Below, one piece after another: positions 24,790-31,694 of a stretch of DNA of 31,694 bases. The number at the start of each line of letters is the position of its first letter. Position 1 is the stretch's first letter. Under the pieces are notes generated by a model. That model was not told the origin of the DNA, ran no database searches, and worked only from the letters and a program-made list of their open reading frames with translations. Source of the DNA: Ruminococcaceae bacterium UBA5391 (GTDB taxonomy: Bacteria > Bacillota > Clostridia > Oscillospirales > Acutalibacteraceae); the NCBI GenBank assembly GCA_002410755.1, contig DHOL01000012.1, positions 49,475 to 81,168 of the forward strand, in the 5' to 3' direction. The position numbers were made by a program, and so were the translations under genes.

Positions 24790-25377
24790 ATGACAGTAGC
24801 TGAAATGAAAGAGCAGGTTTGCAGATATGCGAAACTCTGCTATGAGCAAAAGCTTTTTGCCGGGACAAGCGGCAACCTGAGCGTTTTTAACGGTGAAGTC
24901 ATGGCCATCACGCCGACCTCTGTCCCCTATGAGACCATTGTGCCGGAAGACATGGTGGTAATGAAGACGGACGGAACCGTGCTGGAAGGACACTACCGGC
25001 CTTCCAGCGAATGGCGTATGCACGCAGAGATTTACCGGGCGATGCCTGATGTTCGTGCCGAAGTCCATACCCATTCCCCCTATGCCTCCGCGTTTGCGGT
25101 CAATCATCTTGCCATTCCGGATATCCTCATCCAGATGAAGCCAATCCTTGGCGGGGATATCCCGCTGGCGCAGTTTGCACCGCAGGGGACGCGGGAAGTC
25201 GGACTGGAAGCTGTGAAAGTACTGAAGGGCCGTTTTGCCTGCCTCCTTGCGAACCATGGAGTGCTTGCGGTGGGGGAGACGCTTGAAGAGGCGCATCTCC
25301 GTGCCGTTTATGTGGAAGACGCTGCGCGCATCTGCTCAATTGCCATGCAGCAGGGGAAAGTCTATGGGCTTAGGTGA
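24790..25377 (+). CDS. Class II aldolase/adducin family protein
   Basis: A 195-aa Zn-dependent aldolase of the L-fuculose-1-phosphate aldolase type. GTSGNLS (25-31) binds phosphate, Glu 74 in PSSEWRMH is the catalytic acid position, and His 93, His 95 (EVHTHSPYAS) and His 156 (LLANHGVLAVG) are the metal ligands. Family reactions release DHAP plus an aldehyde; known substrates include fuculose-1-P, 5-deoxyribulose-1-P and 5-methylthioribulose-1-P. The ATG follows AAAGGAG. An in-frame GTG at 24691 also has a good GGAGG, but would add 33 unconserved residues. It is divergent from the SAH/MTA deaminase and 33 bp upstream of the dehydratase gene, so likely in one operon with it. Confidence 0.88.
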   Translation: MTVAEMKEQVCRYAKLCYEQKLFAGTSGNLSVFNGEVMAITPTSVPYETIVPEDMVVMKTDGTVLEGHYRPSSEWRMHAEIYRAMPDVRAEVHTHSPYASAFAVNHLAIPDILIQMKPILGGDIPLAQFAPQGTREVGLEAVKVLKGRFACLLANHGVLAVGETLEEAHLRAVYVEDAARICSIAMQQGKVYGLR

Positions 25378-25410
25378 GCGGTATTTTCCCGTAGGAGGAG
25401 GACATGCACG

Positions 25411-26688
25411 ATGGATCCTGTTAAATGGTATGGCGGGCTGATTGAAAGCCTTGTGCCGAAGAACCCGGAAAAGGCGGGAAAGCTGATCCGGACAGGGCTG
25501 CGGCTGGAGGAATTCCGTTGCGCTCATCTGCCGGAGAAGCAAATGCCGCAGGCGTACCGCTATCTTAATTATATGGCGGTCAAGGTCGTAGCAGATGCAC
25601 TCAGCCATCCGGAAACCTGTGCATGGACCAATATCTTTGCTCCTACGGAACTCCTTCAGTCTTTTGGCCTTTGCTGCATTTCCATGGAATGCCTTTCCTC
25701 TTATCTTTCCGGCTTCCGCATGGAGGACTATTTTATTGACCGTGCAGAGGCGGATGGTCTCCCGACGACGCTTTGCTCCTACCACAAAGGCTTTATCGGG
25801 GCGGCCGGTTCGGGCGTCCTGCCAAAACCGGTTTTCGGTGTCACAACTTCGGCAACCTGTGACGGGAACATCAGCACATTCCGCTGGCTTCGGGAACGAT
25901 GCGGTGTGAAAGATTTTGTCATTGACGTGCCGTATGCCTGGTCGCCCGAAGCGGAGGAATACGTCGTTGGGCAGCTTCGGGAACTGATTTCCGTGCTGGC
26001 GGATGCAACGGGGAAAAAATACGACGAAGATGCGCTCCGTGAAATCCTGCGCCGTGAAAACCGTTCAAAAACATACTTTCAGGCAGCGCTGGAAAAGCGC
26101 CTTTCGCATACTTACCCGAACACATTGACGCTTGTGCTCTTCCTGCTGCTTGCGACGCACCTTTATATCGGCTCCGAATGGGTGGAGAAGTTTTTTCGCA
26201 TCATGAGCGAGGAAGTGGAAAGATATCCGGACCTGCATGAAAAAAGAATTTTCTGGATTCACATTACACCATATCTTCTGACACCGCTCCAGAAATATCT
26301 GAACTATAACAGCCGATACGCAATTTTCTGTGATGACTTCAACCTCGATTATATGGAAATGCTCGATGAAAGCCGCCCGCTGCACGCGCTCGCGCGGAAA
26401 ATGATTCTCAATATTTACAATGGAGACTTTCAGCGCAAGGCAGATGCCTGTGCCGACAATATTCAAAAATACCGCTGCGATGCCGCGGTTGAATTCTGCC
26501 ATTGGGGTTGCAAGCAGTCCGCAGGCGGCGCGGTGCTGCTGAAAGAAAAGCTGCGCAAAGCCGGAACGCCGATGCTGATCCTCGACGGTGACGCACTTGA
26601 TCGGCGCAATAACCATGACGGGCAGGTCAAAACGCGGTTTGAGGCATTCCTTGAAATGCTGGAGAAGGGAGGAGATGCCGCACGGTAA
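25411..26688 (+). CDS. 2-hydroxyacyl-CoA dehydratase family iron-sulfur protein
   Basis: A 425-aa protein of the 2-hydroxyglutaryl-CoA dehydratase D-component family (HgdB-like). It contains WTNIFAPTELLQSFGL (72-87), LCSYHKGFIGA (121-131), TSATCDGN and the C-terminal FCHWGCKQSAGG (362-373), then LDGDALDRRN and RFEAFLEML. Cys 89, 122, 150, 363 and 367 are candidate cluster ligands. Family members eliminate water from 2-hydroxyacyl-CoA by a ketyl radical mechanism, reduce benzoyl-CoA, or, as double-cubane cluster proteins, reduce small molecules. All need an ATP-driven activase, which is encoded next. GGAGGAGG precedes the ATG. No CoA-transferase or acyl-CoA dehydrogenase is nearby, so the substrate is open. 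Confidence 0.85.
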   Translation: MDPVKWYGGLIESLVPKNPEKAGKLIRTGLRLEEFRCAHLPEKQMPQAYRYLNYMAVKVVADALSHPETCAWTNIFAPTELLQSFGLCCISMECLSSYLSGFRMEDYFIDRAEADGLPTTLCSYHKGFIGAAGSGVLPKPVFGVTTSATCDGNISTFRWLRERCGVKDFVIDVPYAWSPEAEEYVVGQLRELISVLADATGKKYDEDALREILRRENRSKTYFQAALEKRLSHTYPNTLTLVLFLLLATHLYIGSEWVEKFFRIMSEEVERYPDLHEKRIFWIHITPYLLTPLQKYLNYNSRYAIFCDDFNLDYMEMLDESRPLHALARKMILNIYNGDFQRKADACADNIQKYRCDAAVEFCHWGCKQSAGGAVLLKEKLRKAGTPMLILDGDALDRRNNHDGQVKTRFEAFLEMLEKGGDAAR

Positions 26689-26732
26689 TCGGTTATGTCT
26701 GTAAATACACCCCCATTGAGGCGCTTGAGTCA
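26675..26732 (+). other. Out-of-frame N-terminus of the dehydratase-activase fusion
   Basis: A good GGGAGGAG followed by ATG at 26675 opens MPHGNRLCL and then stops. One frame over, starting near 26688, the bases encode IGYVCKYTPIEALES directly fused in frame to the ATG at 26733. That segment is the conserved start of HgdB-family proteins, including a Cys. Removing one base between 26684 and 26688 would join the ATG to the conserved segment. Either the sequence has an indel, the gene is frameshifted, or translation starts at a rare codon. Confidence 0.7.
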
Positions 26733-28385
26733 ATGGGGGCGGAGATGGTTCGTCTGGAGCCGGAGACTGCGAACTTTGATTGTGCGGATGCACGGATGCA
26801 CCCGAATGTGTGCTCTTATGCGAAGGCCGTGCTCGAAGAATTTTCCCGGGGCAACTGCGACGGTCTCATTCTCACGACCTGCTGTGACTCCATCCGCCGC
26901 CTGTATGATGTTCTGCACGCTGGATATCCGAAAAAATTTATCCGTATCCTGGACGTGCCGCGTCTGGAAAATGAGGAAGCTGTCCATCTGTATGCTGCAC
27001 GCATCAAGGCTCTTGCGGAAGACTATGCTGTGTTTTCCGGACGGAAATTTGAGGAGGAAGAGCTGCGCCGGCTGCTGCTTTGCCGGGCGGGAGCTGTGCA
27101 GGATCATGTCAAGACGTCAGTGCCGCCGGGTGCGCCGCGCATTGCGCTCCTTGGTGCCCGGTACGGAAAAAGCCTTCGGGAACTTCTGGAGAAAGCCGGC
27201 GCGAACCTTGTGCTGGACATGACCTGTGAAGGGACACCGCGTGCTTTTTCTGCGTCTGCTGAGGGTGCCCCGGTGCTGGATTGCTATGCGCGGCAGCTTC
27301 TCGGGCAGCTTCCGTGTCTGCGGATGGCTGATGTTTCCGAACGGAAAAAACAACTCTGCCGCTTTACGGACGAGATTGACGGGATTATTTACCATACCGT
27401 CAAATTCTGCGACGTTTATTCCTATGAATATTCGATTCTGCGCCGAAAAACGGAAATCCCTCTCCTCAAGCTGGAGACGGATACCACGCCCCAATGCGCC
27501 GGCCAGCTTCAGACGCGGATTGAGGCTTTTCTTGAAACACTGCATGCTGTAGACGGCAAACAGGTAATCAAGAAAAATGCGGGGAAAAAGGAGAATCGCC
27601 ACTTGTATGTGCTTGGCATTGACAGCGGCTCTACTTCGACAAATGCCGCGATTCTAAACGGAAAAAAAGAAATTATCACTTCCGGGACAATCCGCACAGG
27701 CGCAAAAACAACCGAATCCGCCGGACGGATTCTGGATGAAGTACTCGGTAAGGCGGGCCTTTCCCGCAGCGACCTCTCCCTTATTGTTTCCACAGGCTAT
27801 GGGCGTGTTTCCATCCCGTTTGCAGATCGGAGCGTGACGGAAATTTCGTGCCATGGGAAGGGAGCACGCTATTTTAATCCGAACATCCGGACGATCCTTG
27901 ATATCGGTGGCCAGGACTCAAAGGCAATCCGGCTGAACGAGCAGGGCGAAGTTGCGGATTTTGCAATGAATGACAAGTGTGCCGCCGGAACTGGCCGTTT
28001 TCTGGAGGCTATGGCCCGCACGCTGGAGCTGGATATTTCGGAGCTTGGCCCGGTTTCGCTCCGGGCAAAGGAAGACGTAGCCATCAGCTCAATGTGCACC
28101 GTGTTTGCGGAATCTGAAGTTATTTCACTCATTGCGCAGAATAAGGAAAAAGCAGATATTGCACGGGGTGTCCACCGGGCCATTGCTGGGAAAGTATGCT
28201 CTCTCCTCTCGCGGGTTAACCCGGAGCCGGAATATATGATGACGGGCGGTGTTGCCAAAAATCCGGGCGTCGTGAAAGCCGTTGAAGAGAAGCTTGGCGC
28301 AAAGATGTATCTCTGCCCGGATCCGGAAATCGTTGGGGCTGTGGGTGCGGCGCTTTTTGGCCTTGAAAGTTTTGGCGTTGCCTGA
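26733..28385 (+). CDS. 2-hydroxyacyl-CoA dehydratase subunit fused to BadF/HgdC-type activase
   Basis: From the first ATG in frame the protein has 550 aa. Residues 1-275 resemble a second dehydratase-family subunit (MHPNVCSYAKAVLEEF, LTTCCDSIRRLYDVL, ILDVPR). After a Lys-rich linker, residues 291-550 are an ASKHA ATPase: GIDSGSTSTNAAIL, STGYGR, DIGGQDSKAI, NDKCAAGTGRFLEAMA with Cys 416, SMCTVFAESEV with Cys 455 and MTGGVAKNPGVV. The two Cys bridge the [4Fe-4S] cluster in activase dimers; ATP hydrolysis drives low-potential electron transfer to the dehydratase. The conserved N-terminus lies upstream, out of frame with the best start. It follows the dehydratase gene with no gap. Confidence 0.85.
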   Translation: MGAEMVRLEPETANFDCADARMHPNVCSYAKAVLEEFSRGNCDGLILTTCCDSIRRLYDVLHAGYPKKFIRILDVPRLENEEAVHLYAARIKALAEDYAVFSGRKFEEEELRRLLLCRAGAVQDHVKTSVPPGAPRIALLGARYGKSLRELLEKAGANLVLDMTCEGTPRAFSASAEGAPVLDCYARQLLGQLPCLRMADVSERKKQLCRFTDEIDGIIYHTVKFCDVYSYEYSILRRKTEIPLLKLETDTTPQCAGQLQTRIEAFLETLHAVDGKQVIKKNAGKKENRHLYVLGIDSGSTSTNAAILNGKKEIITSGTIRTGAKTTESAGRILDEVLGKAGLSRSDLSLIVSTGYGRVSIPFADRSVTEISCHGKGARYFNPNIRTILDIGGQDSKAIRLNEQGEVADFAMNDKCAAGTGRFLEAMARTLELDISELGPVSLRAKEDVAISSMCTVFAESEVISLIAQNKEKADIARGVHRAIAGKVCSLLSRVNPEPEYMMTGGVAKNPGVVKAVEEKLGAKMYLCPDPEIVGAVGAALFGLESFGVA

Positions 28386-28402
28386 GCTACAGACAGAATC
28401 AA

Positions 28403-28437
28403 GGGCGGAGCTGTTCTTTCCCGGAACAGCTCCGCCC
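28403..28437. terminator. Hairpin between convergent activase and Na/Pi transporter genes
   Basis: GGGCGGAGCTGTTC (28403-28416) and GAACAGCTCCGCCC (28424-28437) pair perfectly. T tracts outside the stem are weak on both strands, but its place 18 bp after one stop and 16 bp from the other supports bidirectional termination. Confidence 0.65.
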
Positions 28438-28452
28438 ATTGTATAAGCAGGA

Positions 28453-30321
28453 TTATTTGGCGGCTTTTTTCCCCTTTTTCTTTTTTCCCTTCTCTTTCTC
28501 TTTTCCTTTATCTTCTCCGTTTTCCGGTGCCGGAAGCTGCACTTCTTCCGATGCCTCCGGAATCGCGTATTCTGTGCGGAAACGCTCTACTTCAGCGCGG
28601 AATTCAGGGTTTTCCGGACTCTTTAACATATCGAGATATTCGTGAGCTCCGCCTGCTTCCGCATATTCCTGTAGCACTGCAACTGCAATGTTGGAGCAGT
28701 GGTCTGCAACACGTTCATAATCGGTGGCAGCATCGGAGAGGATAAAGCCCATCTTTACATTCCCCTTGCCTCTCCGAATCCGGCGGATTCGGCGCTTAAC
28801 TTCCATGTCAATCCCGTCAATGACTTCTTCCAGCGGCTCAACGGTTTTTGCCAGTGCTTCATCGTCATCGCAGAAAGATTTGACAGCAATGTGAGTAATA
28901 TTCAAAACGGCACGGCCGAAAACTGTCAGAACTTCCTGTGGCTTTTTAGGTATGTCATGCCCGCTCTCTGCTTTTTCTCCTGCGGACTGCGCAATATTCA
29001 GCGAGTGATCGGAAATGCGCTCAAAGTTGCCAACGCTGTGCAGGATAGCAGAAAGGGTACGGTTTTCCTCCTGAGAAATAATTTTTGGGCCCAACTCGGA
29101 AAGGTAGCTTTCCAGCTGGTCGTCGTATTTGTCAACAAGCTGTTCCAGCTGCTCTACGTGGCTGAAACCTGCCGGTGTGTAGTCGCTCAGCAGTCCCATT
29201 GCCGTTTTCAGGGCTTCTTCTGCATAATTGCCCATCTTGCAGGCCTCAGCGCGGCAGGCTTCCAGGGCAATCGCCGGGGAAGAATAGAAGCGCGTGTTAA
29301 GTTTCGGCAGCAGCTTGCCGCGGTCTGCTTCTTCCTGCTCTTTCGCTGTAATAGGGAGAGCCTTGAGGGCAAGCTTAATCAGCAGATCGGAGAACGGCAG
29401 CATAATTATGACCGAAGTTACGTTGAAGATCGTGTGGATAATTGCTATGAGCAGCGGATTCGCCGTATCATTCAGGAATGGGAAATGCACGAAGGCATTG
29501 ATTGTATAAAATAGGATCATAAAGGTTGAGGTCTTGAGAATACAAAAATCTACGTGCATCAATGCGGCGCGTTTTGCGTTTCTGCTTGTGCCAATGGAAG
29601 CGAGCACTGCGGTAATGGCTGTGCCCAGGTTTTCACCCATCAGAACCGGAAGCGCTGTGCTGATTTTTACAGTTCCGCTCAGGGAAAGCGCCTGCAAGAT
29701 GCCAATGGTGGCACCGGAACTCTGGATAATAAGGGTTGGGACAAGCCCGGCAAACATTCCGAAAAACGGATTCGAGAACATGGTGAGCACTTTGGCAAAT
29801 TCCTGATTGTTTTCAAGCGGCTGTGTGGCGCTGGACATGGTGTCCATCCCGAACATCAGGACTGCAAAGCCGACAAGGAAATTTCCCACCCCACGCTTTT
29901 TCTCGCTCTTGGAAAACATCAGCAGAAAAATGCCGATGATGGCGACAACCGGCGAAAAACTGGATGGCTTAAACATGCTGATAAAGACGTTTGTACTGTT
30001 GATGCCGGAAAGGCTTAACAGCCATGCGGTGACTGTCGTGCCGATGTTGGCACCGAGGATAACACCGACGGCCTGTGTCAGTTTCATAAGTCCTGAATTG
30101 ACAAGACCTACAACCATTACCGTGGTTGCAGAAGAGGACTGGATAAGTGCCGTGACACCGAGGCCGAGGAGAACAGCTTTCCATTTGTTTGAAGTAAGCG
30201 TTTGCAGGATATGCTCCAACTTGCCTCCGGAAATCGTCTTCAGGCCGTTACTCATAACCTGCATTCCAAAGAGGAACAGGGCAAGCCCGCCTACCAGCGT
30301 CAATACGCCAAAAAAATTCAT
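28453..30321 (-). CDS. Na+/phosphate cotransporter family protein with PhoU domain
   Basis: A 622-aa integral membrane protein of the NptA/YjbB group. The membrane half (1-320) has two inverted repeats marked by QSSSATT (61-67) and QSSGAT (200-205), which line the substrate site. A cytoplasmic PhoU-like four-helix region follows (about 350-560: [30 protein letters not shown]). The extreme C-terminus is a Glu/Lys-rich tail ending [17 protein letters not shown]. Such proteins import or export phosphate with sodium, and the PhoU part probably senses or gates flux. The ATG follows GGAGGATAAT. Confidence 0.92.
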   Translation of the reverse strand: MNFFGVLTLVGGLALFLFGMQVMSNGLKTISGGKLEHILQTLTSNKWKAVLLGLGVTALIQSSSATTVMVVGLVNSGLMKLTQAVGVILGANIGTTVTAWLLSLSGINSTNVFISMFKPSSFSPVVAIIGIFLLMFSKSEKKRGVGNFLVGFAVLMFGMDTMSSATQPLENNQEFAKVLTMFSNPFFGMFAGLVPTLIIQSSGATIGILQALSLSGTVKISTALPVLMGENLGTAITAVLASIGTSRNAKRAALMHVDFCILKTSTFMILFYTINAFVHFPFLNDTANPLLIAIIHTIFNVTSVIIMLPFSDLLIKLALKALPITAKEQEEADRGKLLPKLNTRFYSSPAIALEACRAEACKMGNYAEEALKTAMGLLSDYTPAGFSHVEQLEQLVDKYDDQLESYLSELGPKIISQEENRTLSAILHSVGNFERISDHSLNIAQSAGEKAESGHDIPKKPQEVLTVFGRAVLNITHIAVKSFCDDDEALAKTVEPLEEVIDGIDMEVKRRIRRIRRGKGNVKMGFILSDAATDYERVADHCSNIAVAVLQEYAEAGGAHEYLDMLKSPENPEFRAEVERFRTEYAIPEASEEVQLPAPENGEDKGKEKEKGKKKKGKKAAK

Positions 30322-30328
30322 ATTATCC

Positions 30329-30400
30329 TCCGTTGCTTTTCTTTTCTTCTCTTTTTTACTCTTTCTTTACTCTCTCTTTTTTATTCTTTCATTACACTCC
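30329..30400. repeat. Polypurine/polypyrimidine tract in the Na/Pi transporter leader
   Basis: About 70 bp, almost all T and C on the plus strand (A and G on the transcribed strand), interrupted by a few A bases, between the promoter and start codon. It gives an unstructured purine-rich 5' leader and could form triplex DNA. Confidence 0.6.
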
Positions 30401-30422
30401 CTATACATTTTCACACAGGCTT

Positions 30423-30451
30423 ATTATACAAGGGTTCGACAGGTTCCGCAA
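30423..30451 (-). promoter_or_regulatory. Promoter of the Na/Pi cotransporter gene
   Basis: On the minus strand TTGCGG (30446-30451), 17 bp, TATAAT (30423-30428). The leader would be about 95 nt. It is divergent from the macrodomain gene promoter, with 33 bp between the two -35 elements. Confidence 0.6.
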
Positions 30452-30484
30452 CAGGTGGATGCTTCCTTTTCAAGCTGCTGTGGA

Positions 30485-30513
30485 TTGTATTTTTCCCATT
30501 TCAGCGGTATAAT
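30485..30513 (+). promoter_or_regulatory. Promoter of the macrodomain gene
   Basis: TTGTAT (30485-30490), 17 bp, TATAAT (30508-30513), about 58 bp before the proposed GTG start. Confidence 0.6.
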
Positions 30514-30570
30514 TTTTTGAAAACAGAATCGGATGGCCTGCGCTGCTTTCCGGGACAAGGAGGCTTCCCT

Positions 30571-31086
30571 GTGGGGTTCCTGGTAGAGCTTGGAGATATT
30601 ACAACTTATAAGACAGACGCAATCGTCAACGCCGCAAACACAACGCTTCTCGGCGGCGGAGGGGTGGACGGTGCAATCCACCGTGCCGCAGGGCCGGCAC
30701 TGCTGGCGGAATGCCGTACCCTGCACGGCTGCCGGACCGGTGAAGCGAAGATTACAGGAGGGTACCACCTGCCGGCAGCCCACGTTATTCATACACCTGG
30801 CCCTGTCTGGCACGGAGGGGATTCCGGCGAGGATGAACTGCTCGCTTCATGCTACCGCAACTGCCTGCGCCTTGCGGAAGAAAATGGATGCCGTAGCGTC
30901 GCGTTCCCATCCATCAGCACAGGTGTGTACCGCTTCCCGCTTGAGCGTGCCGCAGGGATTGCCGTAAGGGAAATTCTCCGGTTCCTAAAAACGGCCCCAA
31001 CCGTGAAGGATGTTGTTATGGTCTGTTATGATGCCCGCACCAAGGCGGCTTACGACGCGGCGAAAATGCGGTTTAGGGACGCCTGA
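30571..31086 (+). CDS. Macrodomain protein, O-acetyl-ADP-ribose deacetylase-like
   Basis: A 171-aa single macrodomain (MacroD/YmdB type) that binds ADP-ribose and removes acetyl or ADP-ribosyl groups. [35 protein letters not shown] contains the conserved Asn and the [10 protein letters not shown] ligand loop, and [19 protein letters not shown] the second loop. The family starts a few residues before GDIT, and the only suitable codon is GTG at 30571, with AAGGAGG 8 nt upstream; the longer frame upstream overlaps the promoter. It stands alone as a transcription unit. Substrate may be O-acetyl-ADP-ribose or ADP-ribosylated protein; no sirtuin or ADP-ribosyltransferase is visible nearby. Confidence 0.9.
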   Translation: MGFLVELGDITTYKTDAIVNAANTTLLGGGGVDGAIHRAAGPALLAECRTLHGCRTGEAKITGGYHLPAAHVIHTPGPVWHGGDSGEDELLASCYRNCLRLAEENGCRSVAFPSISTGVYRFPLERAAGIAVREILRFLKTAPTVKDVVMVCYDARTKAAYDAAKMRFRDA

Positions 31087-31130
31087 TTTTCAATCCGTCC
31101 TGGCTTTCCTGTAAAAAGAAAGGTGTCAGG

Positions 31131-31159
31131 TTGATTATTCAGGGAAAAAGTTTTAGAAT
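31131..31159 (+). promoter_or_regulatory. Promoter of prfC
   Basis: TTGATT (31131-31136), 17 bp, TAGAAT (31154-31159), giving a leader of about 68 nt. Confidence 0.55.
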
Positions 31160-31233
31160 ATATCAGTTATAGCTTTCTACAGAAAAGCGGGAGGCAGTTC
31201 CGCAAAAGGAAAATACGGCGGGAGGAACGATTG

Positions 31234-31694
31234 ATGTCAGACACGCGCAGCGAAATCGAAAGAAGAAGGACGTTCGCAATTATTTCGCATCCGGATGCAG
31301 GCAAGACAACGCTGACCGAAAAACTGCTGCTCTATGGCGGTGCGATTGCGCTCGCGGGTTCAGTTAAAGGGAAAAAGGCGCAGCGCCACGCCGTTTCCGA
31401 TTGGATGGATATTGAAAAGAAGAGAGGAATTTCCGTCACTTCGTCGGTGATGCAGTTTAACTACGGCGGCTACTGCATCAATATCCTGGACACGCCAGGC
31501 CATGAAGATTTTTCGGAGGATACCTACCGCACGCTGATGGCGGCAGATTCCGCCGTAATGGTCCTGGATGCCGCAAAAGGTGTCGAACGCCAGACACGCA
31601 AGCTCTTTAAGGTCTGCACCCTGCGCCATATCCCAATCTTTACTTTTATCAACAAGATGGACCGCGATGCGCGCGACCCGTTCGACCTGATGGA
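31234..31694 (+). CDS. prfC: Peptide chain release factor 3, N-terminal part
   Basis: The first 153 residues of RF3 run to the right edge. The G domain shows [22 protein letters not shown] (P-loop), then [33 protein letters not shown] (switch I, the RF3-specific insert), [16 protein letters not shown] (G3) and [12 protein letters not shown] (G4). RF3 is the GTPase that recycles RF1/RF2 from the ribosome after peptide release. GGGAGGAACG precedes the ATG at 31234. Unlike the EF-G-like paralogue near the left end, all GTPase motifs are intact here. Confidence 0.96.
   Translation, partial: MSDTRSEIERRRTFAIISHPDAGKTTLTEKLLLYGGAIALAGSVKGKKAQRHAVSDWMDIEKKRGISVTSSVMQFNYGGYCINILDTPGHEDFSEDTYRTLMAADSAVMVLDAAKGVERQTRKLFKVCTLRHIPIFTFINKMDRDARDPFDLM

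Overview
The window looks like chromosomal core DNA from an anaerobic, low-to-moderate-GC Firmicute of class Clostridia, most likely a relative of the Oscillospiraceae/Ruminococcaceae. That placement is inferred from gene content: a CBS-type family II pyrophosphatase, DUF4321 next to maf/mreB, zapA overlapping a U32/DUF3656 gene, a dimeric glycyl-tRNA synthetase, DUF1292, DUF4830 and a 2-hydroxyacyl-CoA dehydratase with its activase. Vegetative promoters close to TTGACA-17-TATAAT and purine-rich ribosome binding sites agree with this. No tRNA, rRNA, CRISPR array, phage or intact insertion sequence was seen.

Layout. 1-4.1 kb (minus): start of a sugar-ABC ATPase, an RsuA-type pseudouridine synthase, a DUF4830 membrane-anchored protein and an EF-G-like GTPase with degenerate nucleotide-binding motifs. 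4.4-7.6 kb (plus): Mn-dependent pyrophosphatase, then a tandem pair of CBM9-like proteins. 7.7-12.8 kb (minus): zapA, U32 peptidase/RlhA-like, dut, DUF4321, maf and mreB, a cell-division, shape and housekeeping run in which mreB also has its own promoter. 13.2-17.6 kb (plus): glycogen phosphorylase and an intracellular GH13 enzyme, probably an alpha-glucan degradation operon. 17.7-19.5 kb (minus): gtrA-like gene and glyS.

19.5-21.2 kb is the main non-coding region. It holds a minus-strand unit of about 700 nt with a consensus promoter and a strong terminator but no long ORF; a divergent promoter carrying a perfect palindrome that drives DUF1292; and a structured RNA of about 187 nt that fits 6S RNA. 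21.3-23.2 kb (plus): YdcF-like protein, histidine phosphatase and RuvX/YqgF. 23.3-28.4 kb: an SAH/MTA-type deaminase, divergent from a class II aldolase that heads an apparent operon with a 2-hydroxyacyl-CoA dehydratase family protein and a dehydratase-activase fusion whose conserved N-terminus lies out of frame with its best start. 28.5-31.7 kb: Na/Pi cotransporter with PhoU domain (minus), macrodomain protein (plus) and the start of release factor 3 (plus).

Most interesting: the unexplained 0.7-kb RNA unit; the aldolase/deaminase/low-potential-reductase neighbourhood; the N-terminal frameshift of the dehydratase-activase fusion; and the EF-G paralogue without a canonical G4 motif.
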